NCBI RefSeq assembly: GCF_016595675.1 | Contig: NZ_JAENJH010000002.1 | Span: 1 to 64,000, forward strand | Source of the DNA: Prauserella cavernicola | GTDB lineage: Bacteria; Actinomycetota; Actinomycetes; Mycobacteriales; Pseudonocardiaceae | Length of the DNA stretch: 64,000 nt | Direction: 5' to 3' | Shown: in pieces, positions 7,452 to 17,163 of the stretch | How positions within the stretch are numbered: the first letter of the stretch is position 1 | How the letters are laid out: every line of letters begins with the position of its first letter | Program-made: the position numbers and the translations under genes | The notes under the pieces: model-generated | Databases searched by the model: none | What the model was told of the DNA's origin: nothing | Seen by the model: the letters and a program-made list of their open reading frames with translations, nothing else

Positions 7452-8467
7452 CTGCGCCACCACCGGATCTTACGCAGGAGCGGCTGCCTGCCGACACCGT
7501 CGCAGTGCCGCAGCAGCTCCATGACGTGGCTGTTCACCAGGTCGGGTTGTTCGAGATGCACCATGTGGCCCGCGCCGCGGATCCGCACCAGCTGCGCGTC
7601 CGGCAGCTCGGCCGCCATGCGCTCCGCGTGCGAGTACGGCGTCAGCCGGTCCGCGTCGCCACCGACCACGAGCACCGACGTGTGCTGGAGTCCGGCCAGC
7701 GCGGCGTACCGGTTGTGGCTGCCGAGGGTGTCCACGAAGTTCACCAGCTGCCGCACCGGCGAGACACCGAGCATGTCCAGCATGAAGTCCACCAGCTTGG
7801 AGTCCACGTCGCGCCTGCCGAAGGCCAGCCGCCGCACCGCGTGCCGCGTCAGCTGCCCGCCTGCCGCGCGCACGAACTCCACGAGTCCCGGCTGCCAGCC
7901 GGCGAGCTCACCCACGCCCCGCGTCAGCGGGTTGTACTTCCACAGCAGTGAGCGCGGCAGTCCTCGCGCACCGATCTCACCCGCCGCGGTGGCGATCAAC
8001 ACCACACCCCTGACCCGCTCGGTGAACAGCTCGGGGCTCTGCTGGGCCAGCTCCATGATCACCATGCCGCCCATCGAGTGTCCCATCAGGACGATCGGCC
8101 CGTCGGGCGCCACCGCACGCAATACCGCGTGCAGGTCGGCCGCGAGCTGTTCGATGGTGCTGTGCTTGGCCTCGGCGGCGGCGGACTGCCCGTGCCCTCG
8201 GTGGTCGTAGTACACCTGCCGCACGCGCGGTTCCCGCAGCGAGGTCAGCGCGCGGCGCTGGAAGTGCCAGCTCAACCGCGACAACGCGAAGCCGTGCACG
8301 CCCACGACGGTCAGCCTCGGCGTGCCGCCGTCCTCGGGGTCGATCTCCTCGACCGAGATCGGCGACCCGTCGTCGGCGGCCACCGTCGACGTCCGCCCCG
8401 GCGTGAGGCGACCGTAGGGTTCCTCGGCGGGCGACTCCTCGTCCGCCCGCAGTGGTCGTGAGGTCAT
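7448..8467 (-). CDS. Alpha/beta hydrolase fold protein
   Basis: The 339-residue protein has an alpha/beta hydrolase core: the oxyanion region VVGVHGF, DHRGHGQS, nucleophile elbow GHSMGG, acid GGDADRLTP and histidine GAGHMVHLE. The first 50 or so residues are polar and charged, and I see no signal peptide. The substrate is unknown. ATG 8467 overlaps the alr stop (ATGA) and the end overlaps tsaE, so it is co-translated with both. An alpha/beta hydrolase gene between alr and tsaE is common in actinomycetes; a cell-envelope or housekeeping esterase role is only a guess. Confidence 0.85.
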   Translation of the reverse strand: MTSRPLRADEESPAEEPYGRLTPGRTSTVAADDGSPISVEEIDPEDGGTPRLTVVGVHGFALSRLSWHFQRRALTSLREPRVRQVYYDHRGHGQSAAAEAKHSTIEQLAADLHAVLRAVAPDGPIVLMGHSMGGMVIMELAQQSPELFTERVRGVVLIATAAGEIGARGLPRSLLWKYNPLTRGVGELAGWQPGLVEFVRAAGGQLTRHAVRRLAFGRRDVDSKLVDFMLDMLGVSPVRQLVNFVDTLGSHNRYAALAGLQHTSVLVVGGDADRLTPYSHAERMAAELPDAQLVRIRGAGHMVHLEQPDLVNSHVMELLRHCDGVGRQPLLRKIRWWRR

Positions 8468-9597
8468 CGGCCCTCGACCTCGCCGGAGTAGCGCCGCCGG
8501 ACCCTGGGCCGGTACATGCCGGTGACGATCTCGTAGTCGATGGTGCCGATGGTGTCGGCCCACTCGGTCGCGGTCGGGGCGCCGTGCTCGCCCGCGCCGA
8601 ACAGCACCACCTCGGCGCCGACCTCGGGCTCGTCGTCGCCGCAGTCCACCACCAGCTGGTCCATGCACACCCGGCCCGCGATCGGACGTCGCCTGCCACC
8701 GAGCCACACGTCCATCCGCCCGGACAGGGTGCGCGGAACCCCGTCGGCGTAGCCCACCGGCACCAGCGCGAGCGTGGTGTCCCTCGCCGCGGTCCACGTA
8801 TGTCCATAGGAGACGGACTCGCCCGCCTCGACGCGTTTGGTGAGCACGACGCTCGACCGGAACGTCATCACTGGCCGGAGGTCTTCCTGCTGCGGCACGG
8901 GATTGAGCCCGTACATCGCGATTCCCGGGCGCACGATGTCGAAGTGCAGGTCGGGCCGGGTGAGCGTGGCGGCCGAGTTCGCCAGGTGCCGCAACGGGTT
9001 CAGCCCGGCCTCCCGCGCGATCGCATACGCGTCGGCGAAGCGCTCAGCCTGCCGGTCGATCGAGGGATGTCCCGGCTCGTCGGCACACGCCAGGTGCGAC
9101 CAGATGGCCACCACCTCGACGTCCGGCTCCGAGGCCGCCGCCTTCACCAGGTCAGCCCACGCGTAGGCCGGGCAGCCGTTGCGCGACAGGCCGGTGTCGA
9201 TCTTCAGGTGCACGCGTGCGCGTCTGCCCACCCTGGCCGCGGCGGCGACGATGCGGTCCAGCTCCGCCGCCGAGCTCACCGACACATCGATGTCCTGCTG
9301 GACTCCGGGCGCGAGGTCGGCCTCCGGGGTGTCGAGCCACGCGAACAGCCGCGTCGTGAGCCCGGCCGCCCGCAGGGCGAGCGCTTCGGCGAGCGAGCAC
9401 GTGCCGAGCCAGCTCGCACCCGCCTGCACCGCGGCCTTCGCGACCGGAAGGGCGCCGTGCCCGTAGCCGTCGGCCTTCACGATCGCCATCGTCGCCGCAC
9501 CGGACGACGCTGCCCGCGCGGCGAGCAGTCCGAGGTTGTGGCGCAGCGCACCGAGGTCGATCTCGACCTCGGCGCGGGGCGAGTGGTCAGCAGTCAT
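8464..9597 (-). CDS. alr: Alanine racemase
   Basis: PLP-dependent fold-type III racemase that makes D-alanine for peptidoglycan. The 377-residue protein has the PLP lysine in AIVKADGYGHGA (K41), the catalytic tyrosine in SVSYGHTW, and conserved segments LKIDTGLSRNG, VRPGIAMYG and GRVCMDQLVVD. The ATG at 9597 fits the family start (AEVEIDLGALRHN follows); the frame continues upstream without support. It is first in the alr-hydrolase-tsaE operon and begins 26 bases after the xylulokinase gene on the same strand. Confidence 0.96.
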   Translation of the reverse strand: MTADHSPRAEVEIDLGALRHNLGLLAARAASSGAATMAIVKADGYGHGALPVAKAAVQAGASWLGTCSLAEALALRAAGLTTRLFAWLDTPEADLAPGVQQDIDVSVSSAAELDRIVAAAARVGRRARVHLKIDTGLSRNGCPAYAWADLVKAAASEPDVEVVAIWSHLACADEPGHPSIDRQAERFADAYAIAREAGLNPLRHLANSAATLTRPDLHFDIVRPGIAMYGLNPVPQQEDLRPVMTFRSSVVLTKRVEAGESVSYGHTWTAARDTTLALVPVGYADGVPRTLSGRMDVWLGGRRRPIAGRVCMDQLVVDCGDDEPEVGAEVVLFGAGEHGAPTATEWADTIGTIDYEIVTGMYRPRVRRRYSGEVEGR

Positions 9598-9622
9598 GGC
9601 CGGGGAATTTTCCCACAGTGGC

Positions 9623-11038
9623 TCAGAGATCGTGCACCGCTCCACGCGCGGCGCGGTGCCGTTCCCGGATCCGCTCGCCCTCCGCCGCGTCGCTCGCGGA
9701 CGGCTCGTCGAGCCGCAATGCCTGGTCAGCGCCCTGCCACCGCGGCGGGTCCTGCGTCCCGGCCAATGTCCACGCCGCCTGCCGTGCCGCGCCGAGGGCG
9801 ACGTGCTCGGCGGGTTCGGGCACCACCACGGGCACGCCGAACACCGACGGCGCCACCGCGCGCACGCTCGCCGACTGCGCGGCGCCGCCGATGAGCAGGA
9901 CCCGGCGGACGGTGATTCCGTGCTCACGCACCGCCTCCAGACCCGCGGCGAGCCCGCACAGCATGCCCTCCACGGCGGCCCTCGCCAGGTTCTCGGGAGT
10001 CATGTTCGCCCTGCGCAGTCCGAGCAGCGAGCCAGCCGCTTCCGGCAGGTTCGGCGTGCGCTCGCCGTCCAGGTACGGCAACAGCGTCAGTCCCTCGGCA
10101 CCCGGCGCGGCGGCGAGCGCCAGCCGGTCGAGCTCGGCGAGGTCCACGTCGAGCATCGCCGCGGTCGCCGTGAGCACCCTGGCCGCGTTGAGCGTGCACG
10201 CCAGCGGCAGGAACCTCCCGGTCGCGTCGGCGAACCCGGCAACCGTGCCGGTGGCGTCGGCGGGCGACGTCTCGCAGACCCCGAACACGGTGCCACTGGT
10301 GCCGAGCGACACCACGACGTCGCCCTCACCCACTTCGAGTGCCAGCGCGGCGGCCATGTTGTCGCCGGTGCCGGGCGACACGAGCAGCCCGTCCGACATG
10401 TGGCCCGCGGGCTGCGCGGGACCGAGCACGGTGGGCAGTTCCGGTGTCCGGCCGCCGAATGCCTTGGCGAGGATGTCGGTGCGGTACTCGTTCTTCGCGG
10501 GCGAGAAGTAGCCCGTGCCCGAGGCGTCCCCGCGATCGGTCACCGGGTCGCCACCGACGAGCCGCCACGTGAGCCAGTCGTGCGGCAGCAGCACCCGCGC
10601 GACGCGGTCGGCGAGCTCAGGCTCGTGCTCGGCCATCCAGCGCAGCTTGGTCACGGTGAAGCTCGCGACCGGCACCGAACCGACGGCGTCGGCCCACGCC
10701 TGCCCACCACCCAGCTCGTCGGTGAGGTCGGCGGCGGCCTTGCCCGAGCGCGTGTCGTTCCACAGCAGCGCGGGGCGCACCACCTCGTCGGCGTCGTCCA
10801 GAGTCACCATGCCGTGCTGCTGCCCTGCGACACCGATCGCCGAGACGCCCTCGAGCAGTCCCTCGGTCGCCGTCGTGAACGCGGACCACCACTCCGCCGG
10901 GTCCACCTCGGTGGTGTCGGGGTGCTCGGCCCTGCCGGAGCGCACGACGACGCCCGTTCGCGCGTCGCACACCATCACCTTGGTCGACTGTGTCGACGAG
11001 TCGACCCCGGCGACCAGAACGTCCCTGTTCCCTGTCAT
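9623..11038 (-). CDS. xylB: Xylulokinase (FGGY carbohydrate kinase)
   Basis: A 471-residue FGGY-family kinase starting [15 protein letters not shown]. It contains [10 protein letters not shown] (sugar-binding region), [20 protein letters not shown] (phosphate loop) and [14 protein letters not shown], all typical of D-xylulokinase, which phosphorylates D-xylulose to xylulose 5-phosphate for the pentose phosphate pathway. It is coupled to the DeoR regulator upstream by an ATGA overlap and belongs to the three-gene polyol operon with the dehydrogenase, which would supply D-xylulose from xylitol or D-arabinitol. Confidence 0.92.
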   Translation of the reverse strand: MTGNRDVLVAGVDSSTQSTKVMVCDARTGVVVRSGRAEHPDTTEVDPAEWWSAFTTATEGLLEGVSAIGVAGQQHGMVTLDDADEVVRPALLWNDTRSGKAAADLTDELGGGQAWADAVGSVPVASFTVTKLRWMAEHEPELADRVARVLLPHDWLTWRLVGGDPVTDRGDASGTGYFSPAKNEYRTDILAKAFGGRTPELPTVLGPAQPAGHMSDGLLVSPGTGDNMAAALALEVGEGDVVVSLGTSGTVFGVCETSPADATGTVAGFADATGRFLPLACTLNAARVLTATAAMLDVDLAELDRLALAAAPGAEGLTLLPYLDGERTPNLPEAAGSLLGLRRANMTPENLARAAVEGMLCGLAAGLEAVREHGITVRRVLLIGGAAQSASVRAVAPSVFGVPVVVPEPAEHVALGAARQAAWTLAGTQDPPRWQGADQALRLDEPSASDAAEGERIRERHRAARGAVHDL

Positions 11039-11850
11039 GTTCGTGAGCTCCCCTGGTCCGTGCCCTCGCAGGCGACCGCCACCCGGCCGCCGAACGCGCG
11101 CAATGCCTCGATCTCGTCCGCCGGTGTGTGGTCGTCGACGAGCACCACGTCGTAGGCGCCGGCGTCGCCGTACGCGTAGGTGGCCGTCCTGCCGAACTTC
11201 GAATGATCCACCACGAGCACGTTGTGGTGGGAGACCTCGAGCGCCGCCTCTTTCAGTTCGGCGTACTCCCGAACCGGGTGGTACAACCTGCCGCCCGCGA
11301 CCGCCGTCGCCGACACGAACCCGACATCCGCGCGCAGTCGGCGCAGGCCAGCGAGGGTGTCAGGGCCGATGCACGAGTCGAACTCGGTGTAGCGGCCACC
11401 CAGCAGCAGCACCTCGTTGCTCCCGCCCTCGCCGACGATCCGCGCCACCTCGAGCGAGTTGGTGATCACCACGAGCCGCTGGAGTCCCGCGAGCGTGCGC
11501 GCGAGCGGGAACAGCGTGGTCGAGTCGTCGAGGAACACGGTCTGTCCCTCGGTCACCTCGGCGGCCGCGAGCACGCACAGGGCCTGCTTGCACTCCAGGT
11601 GCAGACCTTGCCTGAACCGCTTGGCCGTCTCCATCGTCAGCGCGGGAAACGAAGCCACGCGACCGCGCAGCTTGCGCAACAGCCTGCGTTCGGCGAGGTC
11701 GTCGAGGTCGCGGTGCATCGTCATGAGGCTGACGTCGAAGCGCTCGGTGAGGTCGTCGATGCGCACCTCGCCGAGTTCGATCACCGTCCGCAGGATCGCC
11801 TGCCTGCGCTGCTCGACGGCCGCGTCCGGCGGCCGGGTAGCTCTAGGCAT
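11035..11850 (-). CDS. DeoR-family transcriptional regulator of the polyol operon
   Basis: The 271-residue protein has an N-terminal DeoR helix-turn-helix (about 14-70: [35 protein letters not shown]) and a C-terminal phosphosugar sensor domain with [30 protein letters not shown] and VVDHSKFGR. Such proteins usually repress sugar operons until a phosphorylated intermediate binds. It is encoded inside the operon, overlapping the dehydrogenase by 8 bases and xylB by 4, so it is probably autoregulated. Xylulose 5-phosphate is a plausible inducer, by inference from the neighbours. Confidence 0.92.
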   Translation of the reverse strand: MPRATRPPDAAVEQRRQAILRTVIELGEVRIDDLTERFDVSLMTMHRDLDDLAERRLLRKLRGRVASFPALTMETAKRFRQGLHLECKQALCVLAAAEVTEGQTVFLDDSTTLFPLARTLAGLQRLVVITNSLEVARIVGEGGSNEVLLLGGRYTEFDSCIGPDTLAGLRRLRADVGFVSATAVAGGRLYHPVREYAELKEAALEVSHHNVLVVDHSKFGRTATYAYGDAGAYDVVLVDDHTPADEIEALRAFGGRVAVACEGTDQGSSRT

Positions 11851-12877
11851 CCGGGAGCACCACGGCCTTGATCACGCTGTCGTCGCGGCCCGAGACGGTG
11901 AGCGCCTGCTCCACCTCGCCGAGGCCGAAGCGATGGGTGACCAGCCGGTCGAGATCCACCTCGCGCGACGCCGCGAGCGCGATCGCGTCCGGCCACGTGT
12001 TGGCGTAGCGGAAGGTGCCGGTCACCTCGAGCTCGAAACCTTGAACGTGCGCGAGCGGCAGCGGGATCTCGTCGCCGCCCATGCCGATCAGCACCACGCG
12101 GCCCGCGCGCCCGACGCGGCGCACGGCCTCGCCGGTCGCCGAGGGCACGCCGGAGCACTCCAGCAGCACGTCCGGTTCGAAGCCGGAGTCCGCGAGCGAG
12201 GTGGTGCCGACGTCGACGGTGGCGGTGGCACCGAGCTCGGCGGCAAGACGCAAGCGCTTGGCGTTGACGTCGGTGACGACGACCTCGGTGGCTCCGAAGG
12301 CCCTGGCCGTCTGCGCCGCGACGAGACCGATCGGGCCCGCACCGGTGACCAGCACCCGCGAGCCGGGGCCGACTCTGGCCTTGCGGCAGGCCCACACTCC
12401 CACCGACAGCGGTTCGAGCAGCCCGGCGGCCTCGTCGCTGAGCGCGTCGGGCACGGGGTAGACGAACTCCTCGCGCAGCACGACGTACTCGCAGAACGCG
12501 CCGTCGATGGGCGGGGTGCCGAAGAACCGCATGTCGGGGCAGAGGTTGTAGCGGCCGCGCCTGCACTGGGCGCAGCGAGAGCACGGCACTCCCGGCTCGA
12601 GCGAGACCCGCGTGCCCGGCTCGTGCAGCGTCGCGCCCGGCCCGTTCGCGACCACGACACCACTGGGCTCGTGCCCGAGAACCAGGGGACGTTGCACCAC
12701 GAAGTCCCCGATCCGGCCGTGCTCGTAGTAGTGCACGTCGGAGCCGCAGGTACCCACGGCGAGCACGCGGACCAGCACCTCGCCCGGTCCGGGAACGGGC
12801 ACGGGACGCTGCTCGGTGGTCACGTCGTGGACCCCGTTCAGCACGGACACCGTCATGGCTTCGGGCAGCGCGTTCAC
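11843..12877 (-). CDS. Zinc-dependent polyol dehydrogenase (sorbitol/xylitol dehydrogenase type)
   Basis: A 344-residue medium-chain dehydrogenase. The catalytic zinc site is GTCGSDVHYYEHG with LGHEPSG; the structural zinc loop CSRCAQCRRGRYNLC is complete; the Rossmann motif GAGPIGLVAA is followed by a VVVTDVNAKR acidic residue, which favours NAD+. The family includes L-iditol, xylitol and D-arabinitol dehydrogenases that oxidise polyols to ketoses. With xylB downstream, the likely product is D-xylulose. GTG 12877 has AGAAGGA just upstream; ATG 12856 is an alternative. It is the first gene of the operon. Confidence 0.9.
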   Translation of the reverse strand: MNALPEAMTVSVLNGVHDVTTEQRPVPVPGPGEVLVRVLAVGTCGSDVHYYEHGRIGDFVVQRPLVLGHEPSGVVVANGPGATLHEPGTRVSLEPGVPCSRCAQCRRGRYNLCPDMRFFGTPPIDGAFCEYVVLREEFVYPVPDALSDEAAGLLEPLSVGVWACRKARVGPGSRVLVTGAGPIGLVAAQTARAFGATEVVVTDVNAKRLRLAAELGATATVDVGTTSLADSGFEPDVLLECSGVPSATGEAVRRVGRAGRVVLIGMGGDEIPLPLAHVQGFELEVTGTFRYANTWPDAIALAASREVDLDRLVTHRFGLGEVEQALTVSGRDDSVIKAVVLPDA

Positions 12878-12930
12878 CGGTCCTTCTTACCAGCTCACCG
12901 GCGAGTTCTTAACACGTAACTCGGTAATTC

Positions 12931-14376
12931 TCACGGCACCAGCGCGCGAACCTGCCGTACCGCGTCCGGGATCGCCGCGAGCACGCCGGACGCCGACACC
13001 GGCACCCCGCGTGCGGCCAGCTCACCCGCCCTCGCGTGCACGTCGGCTGCGGCTCCCGCGGCCAGCCACGGTTCGAGCCCCGAGGCCAGCAACGCGCCGG
13101 TCACCCCGGACAGCACGTCCCCGGAGCCCGCCGTCGCCAGCCACGAGCCGCGAGCGCGGTTCACCAGCACCCGGCCGTCCGGGTCGGCGACCAGAGTGCT
13201 GTGCCCCTTGAGCAACACCACGGCGTCGAACCGGCGCGCGGCATCCCGCACGGCGGCCACGCGGTCGGGCCCCGGCGCGCTGCCGGTGAGCCGCTCGAAC
13301 TCGCCGTCGTGCGGGGTGAGCAGCAGCGGGGTGTCCGGATCGCGCGCGTCGAGCACCTCGGGCCGCTCGGAGATGATCGTGATCGCGTCGGCGTCGGCGC
13401 ACACCGGCACGCCCTGGCCGAGCGCGTGCACCAGCACGTCCCTGCCCGCTCCCCCGACTCCGATGCCGGGCCCCACCACCCAGGCCTGCACGCGGCCCGC
13501 GTCGAAGATCGAGCCCGTGGCCACCACCTCGGGCCAGTGCCAGCGCACCACGTCGGCGGCGTGCCCGGCATAGCGCACCATGCCCGACGTCGCGCGCACC
13601 GCGGCCGCTGCCGCGAGCACCGCCGCGCCCGGGTAGGCCGACGATCCGGCGGCGACACCCGTGACGCCCTGCGAGTACTTGTTGTCCGACGGCCCCGGCA
13701 TCGGCCACGCCGCGGCCACGTCGGCGGCGTCGAGCACCCGCAGGTCGGGCTCGCCCAGGTCGTCATCGAGCCCGATGTCGACGAACACGACCTCGCCGCA
13801 GCGCTGCGGGTTCAGCACGTGCACGGGCTTGCGCGCACCGAAGGTCACCGTCGCGGTGGCTCGCACCGCGGGGCCGGTCACGGCGCCCGTGTCGGGGTCG
13901 ACGCCGCTCGGCAGGTCCACGGCGAGCACGGGCGCGCCGACGTGCTCCACCAGCGCCGCCGCGTCGGGCCGCAGCGGCCCCTTGGCGGAGATGCCGACGA
14001 TCCCGTCGATCACCAGGTCCGCGCCTTCGATCCACTGTGGACCTTCAGCGGGCTCGACGACCCTGCCACCGGCCCTGGTCAGCGCAGCGAGCCCCTGAGG
14101 ATGCGCCTTCTCCGGCACCAACAGGACGGCCACGACGCCCACGCCGCGCCTGCGCAGGAACGCGCCTGCCCACAGGGCGTCGCCGCCGTTGTTGCCAGCG
14201 CCGACCAGCAGCACTACCCGCCTGCCCGACACGGAACCCGCGTGCTCGGCGAGCATCCTGGTGGCGTGCACGGCCACGCCGTGCGCGGCGCGCCGCATGA
14301 GCACGCCCTCGGCGGTCACCGCGAGGAGCCGGTCCTCGGCCTGCCGGACGTGGTCAGTGGTCCAGATTCCGCGCAC
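12931..14376 (-). CDS. nnr: Bifunctional NAD(P)H-hydrate epimerase / ADP-dependent NAD(P)HX dehydratase
   Basis: The 481-residue protein fuses an N-terminal YjeF_N epimerase (about 1-215; VVLLVGAGNNGGDALW) to a C-terminal ribokinase-like dehydratase (about 225-480; LLTPHDGEFERLTG, LLKGHSTLVADPDG, AGSGDVLSGVTGALL). It repairs hydrated NADH and NADPH. The start is GTG (VRGIWTTDHVRQAE). It begins 10 bases after the glmS stop on the same strand, as in M. tuberculosis where the homologue is Rv3433c near glmS (Rv3436c), so the two are probably co-transcribed. Confidence 0.95.
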   Translation of the reverse strand: MRGIWTTDHVRQAEDRLLAVTAEGVLMRRAAHGVAVHATRMLAEHAGSVSGRRVVLLVGAGNNGGDALWAGAFLRRRGVGVVAVLLVPEKAHPQGLAALTRAGGRVVEPAEGPQWIEGADLVIDGIVGISAKGPLRPDAAALVEHVGAPVLAVDLPSGVDPDTGAVTGPAVRATATVTFGARKPVHVLNPQRCGEVVFVDIGLDDDLGEPDLRVLDAADVAAAWPMPGPSDNKYSQGVTGVAAGSSAYPGAAVLAAAAAVRATSGMVRYAGHAADVVRWHWPEVVATGSIFDAGRVQAWVVGPGIGVGGAGRDVLVHALGQGVPVCADADAITIISERPEVLDARDPDTPLLLTPHDGEFERLTGSAPGPDRVAAVRDAARRFDAVVLLKGHSTLVADPDGRVLVNRARGSWLATAGSGDVLSGVTGALLASGLEPWLAAGAAADVHARAGELAARGVPVSASGVLAAIPDAVRQVRALVP

Positions 14377-14386
14377 AGGCCACTGT

Positions 14387-16249
14387 CTACTCCACCGTCA
14401 CCGACTTCGCCAGGTTGCGGGGCTTGTCCACGTCGTAGCCGCGCGTGCGGGCGATCTCGGCGGCCAGCACCTGCAACGGCACCGTGGAGACCAGCGGCTG
14501 CAACAGCGTCGGCACCGCCGGCACCTCCACCAGTTCGTCGGCGAAGGGGCGCACGGTGTCGTCGCCCTCCTCGGCGATCACGATCGTGCGGGCCCCCCGC
14601 GCCTGGATCTCGCTGATGTTGGACACGAGCTTGGCGTGCAGCATCGCGCGGCCCTTCGGCGACGGCATCACCACGACCACGGGCAGGCCGTCCTCGATCA
14701 GCGCGATCGGGCCGTGCTTGAGCTCGCCAGCGGCGAAGCCCTCGGCGTGCATGTAGGCGAGCTCCTTGAGCTTGAGCGCACCCTCCAGCGCCACCGGGAA
14801 CCCGACGTGCCTGCCGAGGAAGAGCACCGCCTTCGAGTCGGCCATCCGGCGCCCGAGATCCCGCACCTGATCCACAGTGGACAGAACCTTGTGGACGGCG
14901 GCGGGCATGGCCTCCAGCTCGCCGAACTCGCGGGCGACCTCGTCGGGGTACTTCGTTCCCCTGGCCTGCGCGAGCGCGAGGCCCACCAGGTAGTTGGCGG
15001 CGATCTGCGCCAGGAACGCCTTGGTGGAGGCGACCCCGATCTCCGGGCCCGCGTGGGTGTAGAGCACCGCGTCGGACTCACGCGGGATCTGCGCGCCGTT
15101 GGTGTTGCAGACCGCCAGCACCCGCGCCTTCTGCGCCCGCGCGTGGCGCACGGCCTCGAGCGTGTCGGCGGTCTCGCCGGACTGCGACACGGCCACCACG
15201 AGCGTGTCGCGGTCGAGCACCGGGTCGCGGTAGCGGAACTCGCTGGCCAGCTCCACCTCCACGGGCAGGCGGCACCAGTGTTCGATCGCGTACTTGGCGA
15301 CCAGCCCCGAGTGGTAGGCCGACCCGCACGCGACGACGAACACCTTGTCGACGTCGCGCAGGTCCTGATCGGACATTCGCTGCTCGTCGAGCACGATGCG
15401 CCCGGACTCGAAGTGCCCGCGCAGCGTGTTGGCCAGCGCGTCGGGCTGCTCCTCGATCTCCTTGAGCATGAAGTACTCGTGGCCGCCCTTCTCGGCGGCC
15501 GAGAGGTCCCAGTCGACGGTGAAGGGCTTGCCCTGCGCGGGCTCGCCGTCGAAGTCGGTGACGTGATAGCCGTCGCGATCGATCACCACGAGCTGGTCCT
15601 GGCCGAGCTCGACGGCTTCGCACGTGTGCTCGATGAACGCGGCGACGTCCGAGGCGACGAAGGTCTCGCCCTCGCCCACCCCGACCACCAGCGGCGACGA
15701 CCGGCGGGCCGCCACGATCAGATCGGGCTGGTCGGCGTGGGTGACCACGAGCGTGAAGGCGCCCTCGAGCCTGCGGCACACGGCGCGGACGCTCGCGGCG
15801 AGGTCTTCCAACGTGTCGCCCTCGGCGTAGGCGCGGGCGATCAGATGGGCGGTGGTCTCGGTGTCGGTGTCGCTGGTCAGCTCCACCCCGTCGGACTCGA
15901 GCTCGGCCCGCAGCGCGGCGAAGTTCTCGATGATCCCGTTGTGCACCACGGCGACGCGTTCACTCGCGTCCCGGTGCGGGTGCGAGTTGCGGTCCACCGG
16001 CGCGCCGTGCGTGGCCCACCGCGTGTGACCCATCCCCGCGGTGCCCGCGAAAGCATCCCTGCCGGATTCCTCCAGCGCCGACTCGAGGTTGGCGAGGCGA
16101 CCCGCCTTTCGTTCCACCGTCAGGGATCCGGCGCCGTCGAGCACCGCGACACCCGCCGAGTCGTAACCCCGATACTCCATCCGGCGCAAGCCACCGAGCA
16201 CCACGTCGAGCGCCTTCCGGTGCCCCACGTATCCCACGATTCCACACAC
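14387..16249 (-). CDS. glmS: Glutamine-fructose-6-phosphate aminotransferase (isomerizing)
   Basis: GlmS makes glucosamine 6-phosphate, the first step of UDP-GlcNAc synthesis. The GTG at 16249 is chosen so that the nucleophilic cysteine follows directly (V-CGIVGYVG), as class II amidotransferases need after Met removal; GGGGGA lies upstream. The 620-residue protein has the glutaminase domain (about 1-240; GHTRWATHG, HNGIIENF) and two SIS sugar-isomerase domains (SQSGETADTLEA; GRHVGFPVALEGALKLKELAY), ending AKSVTVE as in the family. glmM, acting next in the pathway, is 7 kb away on the same strand. Confidence 0.97.
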   Translation of the reverse strand: MCGIVGYVGHRKALDVVLGGLRRMEYRGYDSAGVAVLDGAGSLTVERKAGRLANLESALEESGRDAFAGTAGMGHTRWATHGAPVDRNSHPHRDASERVAVVHNGIIENFAALRAELESDGVELTSDTDTETTAHLIARAYAEGDTLEDLAASVRAVCRRLEGAFTLVVTHADQPDLIVAARRSSPLVVGVGEGETFVASDVAAFIEHTCEAVELGQDQLVVIDRDGYHVTDFDGEPAQGKPFTVDWDLSAAEKGGHEYFMLKEIEEQPDALANTLRGHFESGRIVLDEQRMSDQDLRDVDKVFVVACGSAYHSGLVAKYAIEHWCRLPVEVELASEFRYRDPVLDRDTLVVAVSQSGETADTLEAVRHARAQKARVLAVCNTNGAQIPRESDAVLYTHAGPEIGVASTKAFLAQIAANYLVGLALAQARGTKYPDEVAREFGELEAMPAAVHKVLSTVDQVRDLGRRMADSKAVLFLGRHVGFPVALEGALKLKELAYMHAEGFAAGELKHGPIALIEDGLPVVVVMPSPKGRAMLHAKLVSNISEIQARGARTIVIAEEGDDTVRPFADELVEVPAVPTLLQPLVSTVPLQVLAAEIARTRGYDVDKPRNLAKSVTVE

Positions 16250-16347
16250 GTCCCCCAGCGTAACGAGACTGCGCGAACCGCCCGCCCCGGCACGGGGACA
16301 GCGCGGCCACACCTGCCGTCACCTGACCGTTCGGCTACCCTCCTGCC

Positions 16348-17163
16348 ATGGCCAGCAAGCCGAAGCAGTTGCTCGAGGAGCTCTCCCACCCGGGGCCGCA
16401 CGAGGTGCTGCGCGGTGATCTCGCACTCGTCGGCGTGCCCGGCGTCGTGTACACACCCCGCGCGGGGCTCAACCTGCCCGCCATCGCGTTCGGGCACGGC
16501 TGGATCCAGCCTCCCGGCCGCTACCGAGACCTCCTGCGGCACCTGGCGAGCTGGGGCATTGTCGCGGCGGCTCCCGCCACGCAGACCGGCCCGCTGCCCT
16601 CGCACCGGCTCTTCGCCGCCGACCTGCGCTCGACGCTCGACGTCGTCCGCGGCGTGCGGCTCGGCCCCGACGGCATCAGCGTCGACCCGCGCAAGCTCGG
16701 CCTCGCGGGCCACTCCGTCGGCGGCGGCGCCGCCGTGCTCGCCGCGGCCGCCGAGGGCGAGCCCGAGATCAAGGCCGTCGCCACCGTTGCGGCGGCACAG
16801 ACGATGCCCCAGGCCACCACGGCCGCGGGGCAGCTCACGATCCCTGGTCTGCACCTCGCCGCCGCCAACGACCTCGTCGCGCCCGCGACGGGCAACGCCG
16901 AGGCCATCGCCAAGGCGTGGGCGGGACCCGTGCAGCTGCGCATGCTGCCCAAGTCGTCGCACCTCGGCGTGGCGGAGGGCCCGCACTGGAGCCAGGCGCT
17001 GGTGCACGGCAAACCGCACCGCGCGACCCAGCACGCCGTGCGCGCGTTGTTCACGGCGTTCTTCCTGACCCACCTCACGGGCACGAACACCTACAGGCCG
17101 CTGCTGGAGGCCGACGTGAAGGCGGCCCCCATCGCGTTCGAACCGGAACCCGCCGTCAGCTGA
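16348..17163 (+). CDS. Dienelactone-hydrolase-like alpha/beta hydrolase
   Basis: The 271-residue protein has an alpha/beta hydrolase fold: FGHGWIQPPGRY (oxyanion region), nucleophile GHSVGGGAA, acid NDLVAP and histidine SSHLGV. Overall layout resembles dienelactone hydrolase and chlorophyllase/cutinase-like families. No signal peptide is seen; the substrate is unknown. It is divergent from glmS with 98 bases between starts, and its last 8 bases overlap the stop of the convergent ketosynthase-like gene. In M. tuberculosis the conserved gene Rv3438 holds the equivalent position between glmS and glmM; homology is suspected, not tested. Confidence 0.82.
   Translation: MASKPKQLLEELSHPGPHEVLRGDLALVGVPGVVYTPRAGLNLPAIAFGHGWIQPPGRYRDLLRHLASWGIVAAAPATQTGPLPSHRLFAADLRSTLDVVRGVRLGPDGISVDPRKLGLAGHSVGGGAAVLAAAAEGEPEIKAVATVAAAQTMPQATTAAGQLTIPGLHLAAANDLVAPATGNAEAIAKAWAGPVQLRMLPKSSHLGVAEGPHWSQALVHGKPHRATQHAVRALFTAFFLTHLTGTNTYRPLLEADVKAAPIAFEPEPAVS

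Noticed and set aside
14189-17068. A 959-codon plus-strand frame opposite glmS and nnr
   Set aside because: It is a shadow of glmS, nnr and the hydrolase, with no coherent protein features.
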